In this document: positions 19,615-27,665 of the stretch, in pieces
How the letters are laid out: the number at the start of each line of letters is the position of its first letter
Numbering within the stretch: position 1 is the stretch's first letter
Assembly (NCBI GenBank): GCA_963781665.1
Contig: CAWAGA010000002.1
Location: 2,852,001 to 2,916,000, forward strand
DNA length: 64,000 nucleotides
Direction: 5' to 3'
Source: JAJYIW01 sp963781665
Lineage (GTDB): Bacteria > Chloroflexota > Anaerolineae > Anaerolineales > Anaerolineaceae
Notes under the pieces: generated by a model
What the model saw: the letters and a program-made list of their open reading frames with translations, nothing else
Databases searched by the model: none
What the model was told of the DNA's origin: nothing
Translations under genes and position numbers: made by a program

Positions 19615-21028
19615 TTATGGAGTAGCGCCAATCTGTTCGAGCATAGTCGCACTGGGAGCAAAACCTGGGTGGTCTACCAGGCTGGTACGCAGATCAGCAA
19701 TGGCACGGGTTGTGTTGCCAAGCGCATAATAGGATAATGCCCGCCAGTAATAGCTTTCCTCCAGAACTGGATCGGCCATGTTTCCCAGCGTCTGATTTGC
19801 CAGGTTGATGACGTCCTGGTAGCGGTTTGCATAGTAGTATGCGGTGTAGGGACCTGTCTCATACCAGAACATGCGGTAAGGGCGATGAGCCTCCTCGATA
19901 TCCGGGTATATGCCGAAGGCTGTGTCGAATGCACTGGCAGCGGCCCCGTAATCCTTCAGGGCTACAAGGCTGGTGCCGGCGTTGAACCAGGCAAAGAATT
20001 TATCGCGTACATCTGTCAGCGAGGAAGTTTCCAGCATGGCACGGTCATAAGCAATGCGATACGCCTCTTCATTAGTCGCAAGAGGGCCAAGCGCATTGAG
20101 AACGTCTTTTTCTCTTCCCAGCGGGTAAACGACAATGAATACAAAATTAAAGGATCGCCAGGCCTGCTCCAACTCGCTGTAGGAGAAATCAAACCCAATG
20201 AAAGAATTCCATAGGTCCTGAGAAATCTCCCCCCCCCCACGGAACATGGCTCACGAGATAGGAATCCTGGACGGTGAAGATCTGTTTCTTATCATCATAG
20301 CCGACCACCAGGTTATAATGACCCATCCAACCTTCACTTCTCAAATCATACGGCTCGAAGGTTTTTTCGATCATCACTGGAAATCCTGCATTGAGCAGGA
20401 CCTTAATGGTCTGCAGGTCACCGCCATACCGCCAGAGGGCATGTTGTGCGGTGTGTTCGTTGACGAAATCCACCAACTCGTAAGGCATCACGTTCACATC
20501 CTTCGAATTGGGTTTAACCACCGCGTCTACCGTGATCTGATTTTTGCCCCAGTCATAATAGGAAAGATTCATGGAAAGAGCAGCCGGTCCGCAGTTGTTC
20601 ATTGACTGACTTTCCAAATGTATGCCTTTCAGTAGAACAGAAGGTGGCAGGGGTATGGAAGTTGGGATTGTAGTAAAAGTGACTTCAGGGGTGGATTGGG
20701 ATGGGTTGGTGTTAGGCCCAGTTGTAGGTTGGTCAGTAGGGGCATCGGGTGGGATGGCGGTAGGCCCAGTTGTAGATTGAGAAGTAGGGGCATCGGATGG
20801 GAAGGCGACTGAGACCGAGGTAGCCTCAAAACCACCGTCCTTAGTGGATGGAACGAAGACCGCTACACTTGGCGGGTGTAACCTGTACTTGACCGTCCTA
20901 TACACTTCGCTGGAATGATAGACTATCCTTGACCAGACCGGAGGCAGGCTCAATACCACTCCCAGCAGGACAGCGCAGGCGATAATGACCAACCATTTCT
21001 TTAGCGAAGGGCGAGATGGTAGACCCAT
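19615..21028 (-). pseudogene. C39-like peptidase with TPR-like tail, frameshifted in a C10 tract
   Basis: The first frame (21028-20189) has an N-terminal membrane segment, a Pro/Thr spacer with two near-identical repeats (TGPTAIPPDAPTDQPTTGP) and a papain-like C39 domain with Cys in NNCGPAAL, His in GHYNLVVGY and Asp in QDSY. The second frame (20247-19615) continues with a helical, TPR-like region (YYWRALSYYALGN). The frames meet at ten consecutive C (20229-20238, G in the coding strand), a slippage-prone tract. The product would be an anchored extracellular peptidase or bacteriocin-leader-like peptidase. Real phase variation and a homopolymer error are both possible. Confidence 0.75.
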
Positions 21029-21071
21029 TAAAGAATTATAGCATAAACGCAGGCTGGGACTAGCTACCGAA

Positions 21072-21092
21072 TTGCCTCAAATAAAATGTAAC
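21072..21092 (+). repeat. left terminal inverted repeat of the IS
   Basis: TTGCCTCAAATAAAATGTAAC; matches the complement of the right end with one base gap and one substitution. Confidence 0.75.
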
Positions 21093-21161
21093 TATCAGAG
21101 CTAACGATGGCTCACAAAAAATGTTACCCTAGTGCGGAATTTGGATCCGCCGAGGGAGACA

Positions 21162-22304
21162 ATGATGAGTCAACGCAGTAAACGCGAGATGATCGAAGCC
21201 ATCCGCCCACGTTATTTGAAAGCCAACAAACCTGGCAAACAGCAAATCCTGGACGAACTGATTGCAACCACTGGCTACCATCGCAAGTATGCCATTCGAG
21301 TGTTGAAGCACCGTCCAAAACCCAAAGGGCTGAAGAAGCCTGGGCGGCAGAAAATCTATCAGGGTGAAGTGGTACAGGTCTTGGAGCAGATCTGGGAAAT
21401 CTGTGGGCGGATTTGCTCCAAACGCCTGCAACCTTTTCTACCCGAGATGGTTGCGGTCTTAGAGCGCTGCCATGAACTGAGCCTATCCGAGGAAACCAAG
21501 GGGCTGTTATTGGGGATGAGCCGGGCGACCATCGACCGCTGCCTGAAGAAAGCCCGTTTTACCCATCCCCAGCATGGGCTCTCTACCACCAAACCAGGGA
21601 CTTTGCTCAAGCAGGCCATCCCGATCCGCACATTCACTCCATGGGAAGACGAGCATCCAGGTTTTCTGGAAATTGACTTGGTGGCGCATTGTGGCAATAC
21701 CACCGAAGGCAGCTATCTCAATACCCTCACCGCCACTGATTTGGCCACTGGCTGGACTGAATGCCAGGCAGTAGCCAACAAGACCCAGTTGGCCGTTTCA
21801 GAAGCCATCCAAAACATGCGCCAACTCCTACCCTTTGCTCTGTTGGGGCTCGATTCAGACAATGGCAGTGAGTTTATCAACGACACTCTCTTACGCTATT
21901 GCCAGGCAGAGCAGATCACCTTTACCCGCTCGAGACCCTACCAGAAAAATGATCAGGCCCACGTCGAACAAAAGAACTGGTCGGTGGTTCGCCACACCAT
22001 TGGTTATGATCGTCTGGAGACCCCTGAAGAATTGGCCTTGTTGAGGTCCATTTACACCGACCTACGGCTGTATATCAACTTCTTTCAGCCCGTGCTCAAA
22101 CTGGTTGGTAAAGAGCGGATTGACGGCAAAACCGTCCGGACGTATGATCGGGCTACCACACCTTATCGCCGCGTCCTGGCCCTCAACTCTCTGGCTTTGG
22201 ATGTCAAAGCCAGACTCACGGCTCAATATGTGCAACTAAACCCGGTTACCTTGCGGGCCAGCATCGACGCGAAAGTCGGCCAATTGTGGAAAATCATTCG
22301 GTAA
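21162..22304 (+). CDS. DDE integrase-core transposase
   Basis: Catalyses cutting and joining of the element. An N-terminal HTH-rich part (residues about 5-120) precedes an rve core with the DDE triad visible as EIDLVAHC, LDSDNGSEF and HVEQKNWSVVR. The Asn-rich ENGYDR-type end of smaller families is absent. The start was set at ATG 21162 (or 21165) because GAGGGAG lies just upstream; the longer GTG 21132 start has none. The gene is uninterrupted and ends 18 bases before the right repeat, so the element may be active. Confidence 0.88.
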   Translation: MMSQRSKREMIEAIRPRYLKANKPGKQQILDELIATTGYHRKYAIRVLKHRPKPKGLKKPGRQKIYQGEVVQVLEQIWEICGRICSKRLQPFLPEMVAVLERCHELSLSEETKGLLLGMSRATIDRCLKKARFTHPQHGLSTTKPGTLLKQAIPIRTFTPWEDEHPGFLEIDLVAHCGNTTEGSYLNTLTATDLATGWTECQAVANKTQLAVSEAIQNMRQLLPFALLGLDSDNGSEFINDTLLRYCQAEQITFTRSRPYQKNDQAHVEQKNWSVVRHTIGYDRLETPEELALLRSIYTDLRLYINFFQPVLKLVGKERIDGKTVRTYDRATTPYRRVLALNSLALDVKARLTAQYVQLNPVTLRASIDAKVGQLWKIIR

Positions 22305-22322
22305 CATTTCTATTTGAGGCAA
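22300..22322 (-). repeat. right terminal inverted repeat of the IS
   Basis: Complement reads TTGCCTCAAATAGAAATG then TTACC, overlapping the last codons and stop of the transposase gene. Confidence 0.75.
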
Positions 22323-22393
22323 CGTTACCCCTAAAGTTACTTTTTAATCTGAGGCATCACGGCTACGACGCCACCCTTAAATGCCCGACGACA

Positions 22394-24016
22394 TCAGCTC
22401 GGGGGAAAAGGGGGGATGGGGATGGTTACCGGCTGACCAACCTGCAGATTAGCCAGATCCAGGCCAGGATTGGCCTGCGCCAGGCTTTCCAGCGTCGCGC
22501 CAAAACGGGTAGCCAACTCGGGCAGAGTATCACCGGGGCGAATGGTGTACGCGTACAGCGTGCCTGCCGCCAGGCCGCGCTTGCGCAGCACATCGAAGCC
22601 GTTGTTACCTATCTGGCCCAGGCGAGGATCGCTCCATTCGTTGTAAATAATACCTGCACCAGGGGTGTAGGTATCGTAGAGCAGATAGCGCAGAATTAAC
22701 ATCGTGCCCCAGATCTGGTTGCCCCAGATCTGATACTGGTTAGTGACGGTGTAGGCGCGCCCCTCAGCGTCTACCTCGGTGACAATAAACATGTGTTCGA
22801 AACCGTTACCTTTGGCATAAGTATATAGAAAATCTGCGGGCTGCAAAGGCCAGGCGTTAAAGTCAAATTTTGCCAGGGGGGTATCAAAATGAAAAACCTC
22901 ATAATCACGCTCGGAAAACAAGTTCCAGGGGCGGCCATTCTCAGAAGGGCGAGCTTGCCAGTATGATTTGAGATCTTGCACCGGGCCGGGCTGGTTGGGT
23001 AGCAGGCCAGCATCGCGCAGAATAGCCGCTGACAGCGGGCCGCAGATATTCTGCGCAGATTCGGCCTTTTCGCCCAGGAAATTGAGGTTGCGGGCGATCT
23101 TGTCGGCGTCTTCAGGGAAGAATGCCTGATAAGCCAAGGCAGCCTGGCGAAGGCGTTCCTGCCAGGGCAGGCCAGGGGATGGGATAGGCGTGGGCATACG
23201 CAGATCCGCATAACCAGCCTCCAGCATCCAGCGGCAAATCAGCGGGCCGCCGTACCGGTCGAGTCCGGGATTGCCACTGGTAACGGGCAGGCCGTCATAG
23301 CCGCGCAGGTAACCGGCGGGGCCGGTGAGCTGCTCCTGGGCAGCGGGCGAGAGATCGATATCGCCGATGGCTATCGCATGGATATGGATCCCCGACCCGG
23401 ACCCCATCTCGTCATCCTCGCGCAACCAGGCAGCAAACCCAACCGTGCGCAGTGCCTGGATGAGCGGCTCAATTTCGGTATAAAGAACATTATTTGAATT
23501 GGGGAGGGTAAGCGAGATATCCACTGCGCCACCGCCGAGATGGGCAAGGGCGTCAAGACTGTCCAAAAGGTTGTTACTGTAACTGCCCTGGATGATGGCT
23601 CCTCCGGCCACATCAATTTTGCCGCCATACAGCAGGGCGGCCTGCTGGAGCATGGCATAGGTGCGCCTGTTGAGGGTGTAACCGTTGATGCGCACGCGGA
23701 TGTAATCATCAGGCGGCTGCCAGCAGCCAGCCGGTGCGTAAAAAACTGGTGTGGGCGTGGAACTGGTAGTCAGGATAAACGCCAGATCGGAAGTGCTGGT
23801 CGCCACCAAGGTAGGCGATTGAAACAGCACTTCTGTCGGGACGTGGGATGGGGCTTGGCCAGGCGCGGCCGTCCAGGTTGGAGAAACCAGGACGGATTCA
23901 CCTGTTGGGACCGGGGTGAGCGGCGCAGCCAATTGGCAGGCCACCAGACCGAGCATGAAGCAGGCCGCCAGGCCCCACATCCACATCCACTTTGTAAAAC
24001 GATGTCCATCACCCAT
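22394..24016 (-). CDS. LysM lipoprotein with peptidase-like domains
   Basis: 540 aa. The signal peptide ends in the lipobox LVAC, so it is exported and lipidated, followed by a Thr/Pro-rich spacer. Residues about 95-215 resemble an M15-type carboxypeptidase-like fold (RINGYTLNRRTYAML, GGAVDIS, and a His cluster IHIHAIAIGD). Residues about 300-470 carry NICGPLSAA and later GFEHMFIVTE, a Cys...His order like papain-type amidases. A C-terminal LysM module (YTIRPGDTLPELATRFG) would bind peptidoglycan. It forms, with the C39 and YkuD genes, a minus-strand set of wall-acting exported proteins now split by the IS. The exact enzymatic activity is uncertain. Confidence 0.72.
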   Translation of the reverse strand: MGDGHRFTKWMWMWGLAACFMLGLVACQLAAPLTPVPTGESVLVSPTWTAAPGQAPSHVPTEVLFQSPTLVATSTSDLAFILTTSSTPTPVFYAPAGCWQPPDDYIRVRINGYTLNRRTYAMLQQAALLYGGKIDVAGGAIIQGSYSNNLLDSLDALAHLGGGAVDISLTLPNSNNVLYTEIEPLIQALRTVGFAAWLREDDEMGSGSGIHIHAIAIGDIDLSPAAQEQLTGPAGYLRGYDGLPVTSGNPGLDRYGGPLICRWMLEAGYADLRMPTPIPSPGLPWQERLRQAALAYQAFFPEDADKIARNLNFLGEKAESAQNICGPLSAAILRDAGLLPNQPGPVQDLKSYWQARPSENGRPWNLFSERDYEVFHFDTPLAKFDFNAWPLQPADFLYTYAKGNGFEHMFIVTEVDAEGRAYTVTNQYQIWGNQIWGTMLILRYLLYDTYTPGAGIIYNEWSDPRLGQIGNNGFDVLRKRGLAAGTLYAYTIRPGDTLPELATRFGATLESLAQANPGLDLANLQVGQPVTIPIPPFPPS

Positions 24017-24223
24017 AATACCTTAAATCTATGTCAAGGTAAAATTCTCTTCATCCTGCTCCATTAGCGAAGAACTTTGGAAGAATATTCCATCTGAATA
24101 CCACCTCAAAATAAAATTGCCTCCATTTACTTTCTTCCGGCGAAGGAATTTGGTTATATCCTCTATAGTATAGCTTTTTCCGCACACTATTGCCAAGAAT
24201 TTTACGAAGAAGGCAGATTAAAT

Positions 24224-24244
24224 AAAAAAAGCGCTCCCGGGGAG
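24224..24244 (-). terminator. rho-independent terminator, minus strand
   Basis: CTCC (24234-24237) and GGAG (24241-24244) form a short GC stem followed, on the minus strand, by GCGC and seven T (24224-24230 is A7 on the plus strand). Confidence 0.5.
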
Positions 24245-24330
24245 ACTTGCTTGCCCTGGCTGGCAAACCAGGGAACTCCCAACCTACTGATTCGAAGGAG
24301 AAGCCAGGAGGGTCAGACATGCCCATACAG
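24231..24330 (-). ncRNA. candidate structured RNA ending in a terminator
   Basis: On the minus strand a CCCTGG/CCAGGG stem (24254-24259 with 24268-24273) is enclosed by GGGAG/CTCCC pairing (24276-24280 with 24240-24244), then runs into a GC-rich stem and seven T. It is isolated, over 200 bp from any gene start. It matches no RNA family that I recognise. Confidence 0.3.
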
Positions 24331-24850
24331 GGTATATCGACAAATTGATCGCCTTATATGGGAGTTTATGAGTCCATAAAATCCAGATTTTCTAGAATCT
24401 CTGCACAATCTGCACCAGACCTGCACCATTATTCTCTTTAACATTTACCAGGGTAAGGCGACCTGCAACCCAATATCAGAAAGCTGTGACAGGGGATGGG
24501 TTAATTGGTGAAAGTTGTTTTTTGATGTTGTTGAAGAAGCTGTAGATAAATGGATGGTTATCTTCGATCTCGAAAATCCACAGTTTATTCGACAGTACCC
24601 CAAGAAAACACATAAAGAAGATCATAGCTAAATTTACAGAAGAAACCTTGCCTTATCCAAAGGGGAAAATGGTTTTTCGTTATTGTTAGAAATTATATAG
24701 GTTTTTTGGGGGACAAAGATAGCTGCTTGTGGGTAATATGGTAGTTATCAAGGAGGATATTAGCGCTAACCTCCCGCGATGGTCGTAAAGGCTCTATTTA
24801 TGTGAGCAGTTTTTCCAAGAGCTGTGTCATGGGTATACAGGAGGTGTTTT

Positions 24851-25414
24851 ATGGATACTTTAGTTACGGTTATCATTGTTGTTGCAGTATTGGTGATAAT
24901 AGGCGCCATTTTAGGTCTGGTTTTTACTCGCCGTAGTCGGTCGAAGCAGCTTCAAACCAAATTCGGACCCGAATATGATCACACGGTAGAGACCATGGGC
25001 AACGAGAAGAAAGCGCAAACAGTGCTGGATGATCGGCAGAAGCACGTTGCTGCTTTGAATATTCGTCCCCTTTCTGCCACCGAGCGTGAGCGTTATCTGG
25101 CTGATTGGGCTTCTGTCAAATCCAAATTTGTCGATGAGCCGGGACAGGCAGTCGTTGATTCTGACCGCCTGATCATGGAAGTCATGCAGGTGCGCGCCTA
25201 TCCAGTGTCAGATTTTGAGCAGCGGGCGGCTGATATTTCCGTCACTTATCCTGCTTTGGTGAGCAATTACCGTGCTGCCCGGGCCATCGCAATCAAAAAT
25301 ATGGACCATCAGGCAAGTACTGAAGAATTAAGGCAGGCCATGATTTATTACAAGCCTTTGTTCGAGGATCTCCTTGGATCAGAGACTGTGGGAGAAGAGG
25401 AAAAGAAAGAATGA
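24851..25414 (+). CDS. membrane-anchored conserved protein, first of a pair
   Basis: 187 aa from ATG 24851, which has AGGAGG 7 bases upstream; an earlier in-frame start at 24824 has none. One N-terminal transmembrane helix (TVIIVVAVLVIIGAILGLVF) is followed by a conserved cytosolic region: KFGPEYDHTV, then LNIRPLSATERERYLADWAS, KFVDEP, and FEQRAADISVTYP. This region is known from uncharacterised bacterial membrane proteins; no function is assigned. The stop overlaps the next start (ATGA), and the next protein shares the RW...KFVDEP segment. Confidence 0.8.
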   Translation: MDTLVTVIIVVAVLVIIGAILGLVFTRRSRSKQLQTKFGPEYDHTVETMGNEKKAQTVLDDRQKHVAALNIRPLSATERERYLADWASVKSKFVDEPGQAVVDSDRLIMEVMQVRAYPVSDFEQRAADISVTYPALVSNYRAARAIAIKNMDHQASTEELRQAMIYYKPLFEDLLGSETVGEEEKKE

Positions 25415-26124
25415 ATTCACAATATTTAGGATATAGTAACAACACTTTAGATAATGAAGAGAGCATCGCCGAGAACAAAAACAGCCCGGTAGTCAATTCG
25501 GATGTTTTTGCCGATAAAGTTCCGGTGGATACGAATTTGATCCACGAAGTGCCGATGGGCGGAACCATAGCTGCCGTTGGCCAGTTGTACGGACCGGTTC
25601 CTGATGTTGCTCCAATATTTGAGACACCTGACCAAGAAATCCCGATGGGTGGGACGGTTGCCGCGGTTGGCCCAATGAACGAGACGCTTGTCCATGAAGA
25701 TACACCGGTCGAGACAATCCCTCGCTATGCCGCCCCAACGGGTGAAACGATTGCTGCTGAGTCTCTTTTGGTGAACCAGTCGAGCCCTACCAACCAGGAG
25801 CCAATCGTCGAGCCAGTAGTTACCCGCGAAACCCCTATCAGCACCAATGCAGGTCAATCCACCGCACTACTTAGCCATGAGGAATCAGAGCATTTTCGCA
25901 CACGCTGGAATGAGATCCAGGGCAAGTTTGTAGATGAGCCGCGCCTGGCAGTTCAGGAGGCGGATGGGCTGGTATCCGAGGTGATCGAGCACATCACCCA
26001 GATGTTTACCAAGGAACATAGTTCGCTCGAGAGCCAGTGGAAGCAGGGAAATGAAGTTTCCACTGAAGAATTCCGCAAAGCTTTGCAGCACTACCGCTCC
26101 TTCTTCAATCGCCTGGTGGTTTAA
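25411..26124 (+). CDS. soluble partner with internal repeats and shared C-terminal domain
   Basis: 237 aa, translationally coupled to the preceding gene. The C-terminal 75 residues (HFRTRWNEIQGKFVDEPRLA, EADGLVSEVIEH) are homologous to the middle of the upstream protein (WASVKSKFVDEPGQAV, DSDRLIMEVMQ). The N-terminal 150 residues hold imperfect repeats of roughly 35-45 residues built on PMGGTIAAVG, PMGGTVAAVG and PTGETIAAES, acidic and probably disordered. No signal peptide or cysteine. The shared segment suggests that the two proteins interact or arose by duplication. A hairpin at 26172-26202 follows. Confidence 0.75.
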   Translation: MNSQYLGYSNNTLDNEESIAENKNSPVVNSDVFADKVPVDTNLIHEVPMGGTIAAVGQLYGPVPDVAPIFETPDQEIPMGGTVAAVGPMNETLVHEDTPVETIPRYAAPTGETIAAESLLVNQSSPTNQEPIVEPVVTRETPISTNAGQSTALLSHEESEHFRTRWNEIQGKFVDEPRLAVQEADGLVSEVIEHITQMFTKEHSSLESQWKQGNEVSTEEFRKALQHYRSFFNRLVV

Positions 26125-26171
26125 TAACATAAATAGTAAAGAAAAACTGATAAATACCCGCGTTTCCGTAG

Positions 26172-26202
26172 TGACCTGCATCTCTATCTGAGGGGCAGGT
26201 CA
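26172..26202 (+). terminator. hairpin after the gene pair
   Basis: TGACCTGC (26172-26179) pairs with GCAGGTCA (26195-26202), loop of 15 bases; only a short T stretch follows. Confidence 0.45.
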
Positions 26203-26276
26203 TTTACGCATTCAATTCTAGCATACCTGGCGATACTGGATTCTAGTAAATATTCTACCTAAGCCCGGTTCTCGGT

Positions 26277-26964
26277 TTATTTTTTTATTCGTTTTGAGTG
26301 CGTAGGGTTCCAACTTCGATTATCCTGGTTTATCAAAGCCTCAGCAGCTTCCGGTCCCCAGCTACCTGACAGGTAATTGGGAAAGTCTACCGGTTTATGA
26401 TCGGCCCAGGCATTCAAGATCGGCATCAGGATTGACCATGAACACTCTACCTGATCCGCCAGCATGAAGAGGGTCGCATCACCCTCCATGACGTCTGTTA
26501 ATAAGGTCTCATAAGCTTCCGGAGATCTTGATTTAAAGGTTTCCTGATAAGAAAAGTTCATATCTACAGGGCTCAGATGCAGGATTGGGCCAGGCTGCTT
26601 GGCTTGAAAACGTAATACAATCCCTTCTTCGATCTGTATCTTTAAAATGTGAGTTGCCTGCATCAATGATGAGATCGCCTGTATTTAAGTAAGGCATCAA
26701 TTCACGAATCACAGGGTCCACCACTGGCCCGGCCGGCACCAACATCATGATGACCCGCGGCGTAGAAAGCACACTGACAAATCCTTTCAGAGTTGGGGCG
26801 GCGTTTATAGCACGGCTTCCAGCTTCTGTTTGAAGTTCCTTAACTTTCAATACATCTTTGTCATATCCACTCACTGAATATCCATGATCCGCAATGTTTA
26901 GAACCAGATTTCGCCCCATTACCCCCAGACCAACCATTCCGATTTCATATTTTTGTTCTGCCAT
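26277..26964 (-). pseudogene. gnd 5-prime / zwf 3-prime deletion chimera
   Basis: The first 110 codons (from 26964, with AAGGAG upstream) are the NADP-binding part of 6-phosphogluconate dehydrogenase: GMVGLGVMGRNLVLNIADHG through DLIIDAGNSHFKD. At about 26645-26660 the sequence passes, with a frame change, into the last 115 residues of glucose-6-phosphate dehydrogenase (GIVLRFQAKQPGP, EAYETLLTDVMEGDATLF). The catalytic part of both enzymes is missing. The missing interval would hold the gnd 3-prime end and the zwf 5-prime end, as expected from a single deletion across adjacent gnd and zwf genes. Neither oxidative pentose-phosphate step can work from this locus. Confidence 0.85.
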
Positions 26965-27038
26965 CTCTTCGACTCCTTACGGTTTTAGCCTGTTTTGTTT
27001 TGCCCAGGTTACCAGGTGCTGAACTAATAATCTGGATC

Positions 27039-27665
27039 TCAGCTCTTAATCGATAGGCCAAATTTTTCCAGGGCTTTTCGTGTTGTCTCATAACCAGTAT
27101 GTAAAATGCCATTTATCCCCAGGCTGCGCGCTATCTCAACGAACATGGACCGATCATCAATATAAACCACTCGTTCCGGGCGCACTTGAGCGATATCCAG
27201 GGCAATCCGATACATGTCTTCATCCGGTTTGCGGTAATGAACAAAACAGGATGAAATAAAAAAGTCGACCACTGCCCCCAGCTTGTATTGTTGAACACGA
27301 TACATCGTAAGTTCACGCCCCTCATTACTTACGGCTGCAACCTCAAGGCTGTATTGCGTTTTTAGGGTGTGCATTAGCTCGATCATCTCTGGAAAAGGTT
27401 GGGATTGGGCATACATGAACGCCTTGAACTCATCCCGCGAAAACGAACGTTCTTGATAAAAAACAACCCGATTCAAATAGCCATCCAAGCTTAGCTTGCC
27501 TTCTTCATAGGTATCAAATGTCAGATGGTGGCGCTCATTCATTTCTTCGTAGTCCAGGCCAAATTTGTCCGCGGCGCCTTTTCGAATATTATGATCCCAG
27601 CCATTGGTGAGCAAGACACCGCCTATATCCAGGAATAATGTTGTGATAGAAGGAGAAGGTGTCAT
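27039..27665 (-). CDS. HAD-superfamily hydrolase
   Basis: 208-aa HAD-IA phosphatase-like protein. Motif I is LFLDIGGVLLTNGW with the nucleophilic Asp at residue 13, motif II VSNEG, motif III K in YRKPDEDMY, and motif IV VVYIDDR. The cap is the small helical type of subfamily IA. It starts inside the stop of tal-pgi (ATGA overlap) and ends 74 bp before the gnd remnant, so it belongs to the sugar-phosphate operon and may dephosphorylate a sugar phosphate. A closely similar N-terminus occurs in the chimera at 49389-50100, so the island had two such genes. Confidence 0.85.
   Translation of the reverse strand: MTPSPSITTLFLDIGGVLLTNGWDHNIRKGAADKFGLDYEEMNERHHLTFDTYEEGKLSLDGYLNRVVFYQERSFSRDEFKAFMYAQSQPFPEMIELMHTLKTQYSLEVAAVSNEGRELTMYRVQQYKLGAVVDFFISSCFVHYRKPDEDMYRIALDIAQVRPERVVYIDDRSMFVEIARSLGINGILHTGYETTRKALEKFGLSIKS

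Larger units (their letters stand above)
21072..22322 (+). mobile_element. intact insertion sequence, about 1.25 kb
   Basis: One transposase gene bounded by imperfect inverted repeats beginning TTGCCTCAAATA at both ends. No obvious target duplication is seen. It sits 43 bp before the C39 peptidase start and so may separate that gene from its promoter. Confidence 0.8.
24017..24850. other. 830-bp intergenic region
   Basis: No gene is supported. It contains the structured stretch at 24231-24330 described separately, and an AT-rich stretch before the next plus-strand gene whose ribosome site AGGAGG (24838-24843) is clear. An antisense frame at 24051-24326 overlaps the structured stretch and looks like chance. 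Confidence 0.4.

Noticed and set aside
24231..24310. tRNA-like look of the structured region, with a TTCGAA
   Set aside because: No acceptor stem, anticodon arm or CCA end can be folded on either strand; kept only as an unassigned structured RNA.
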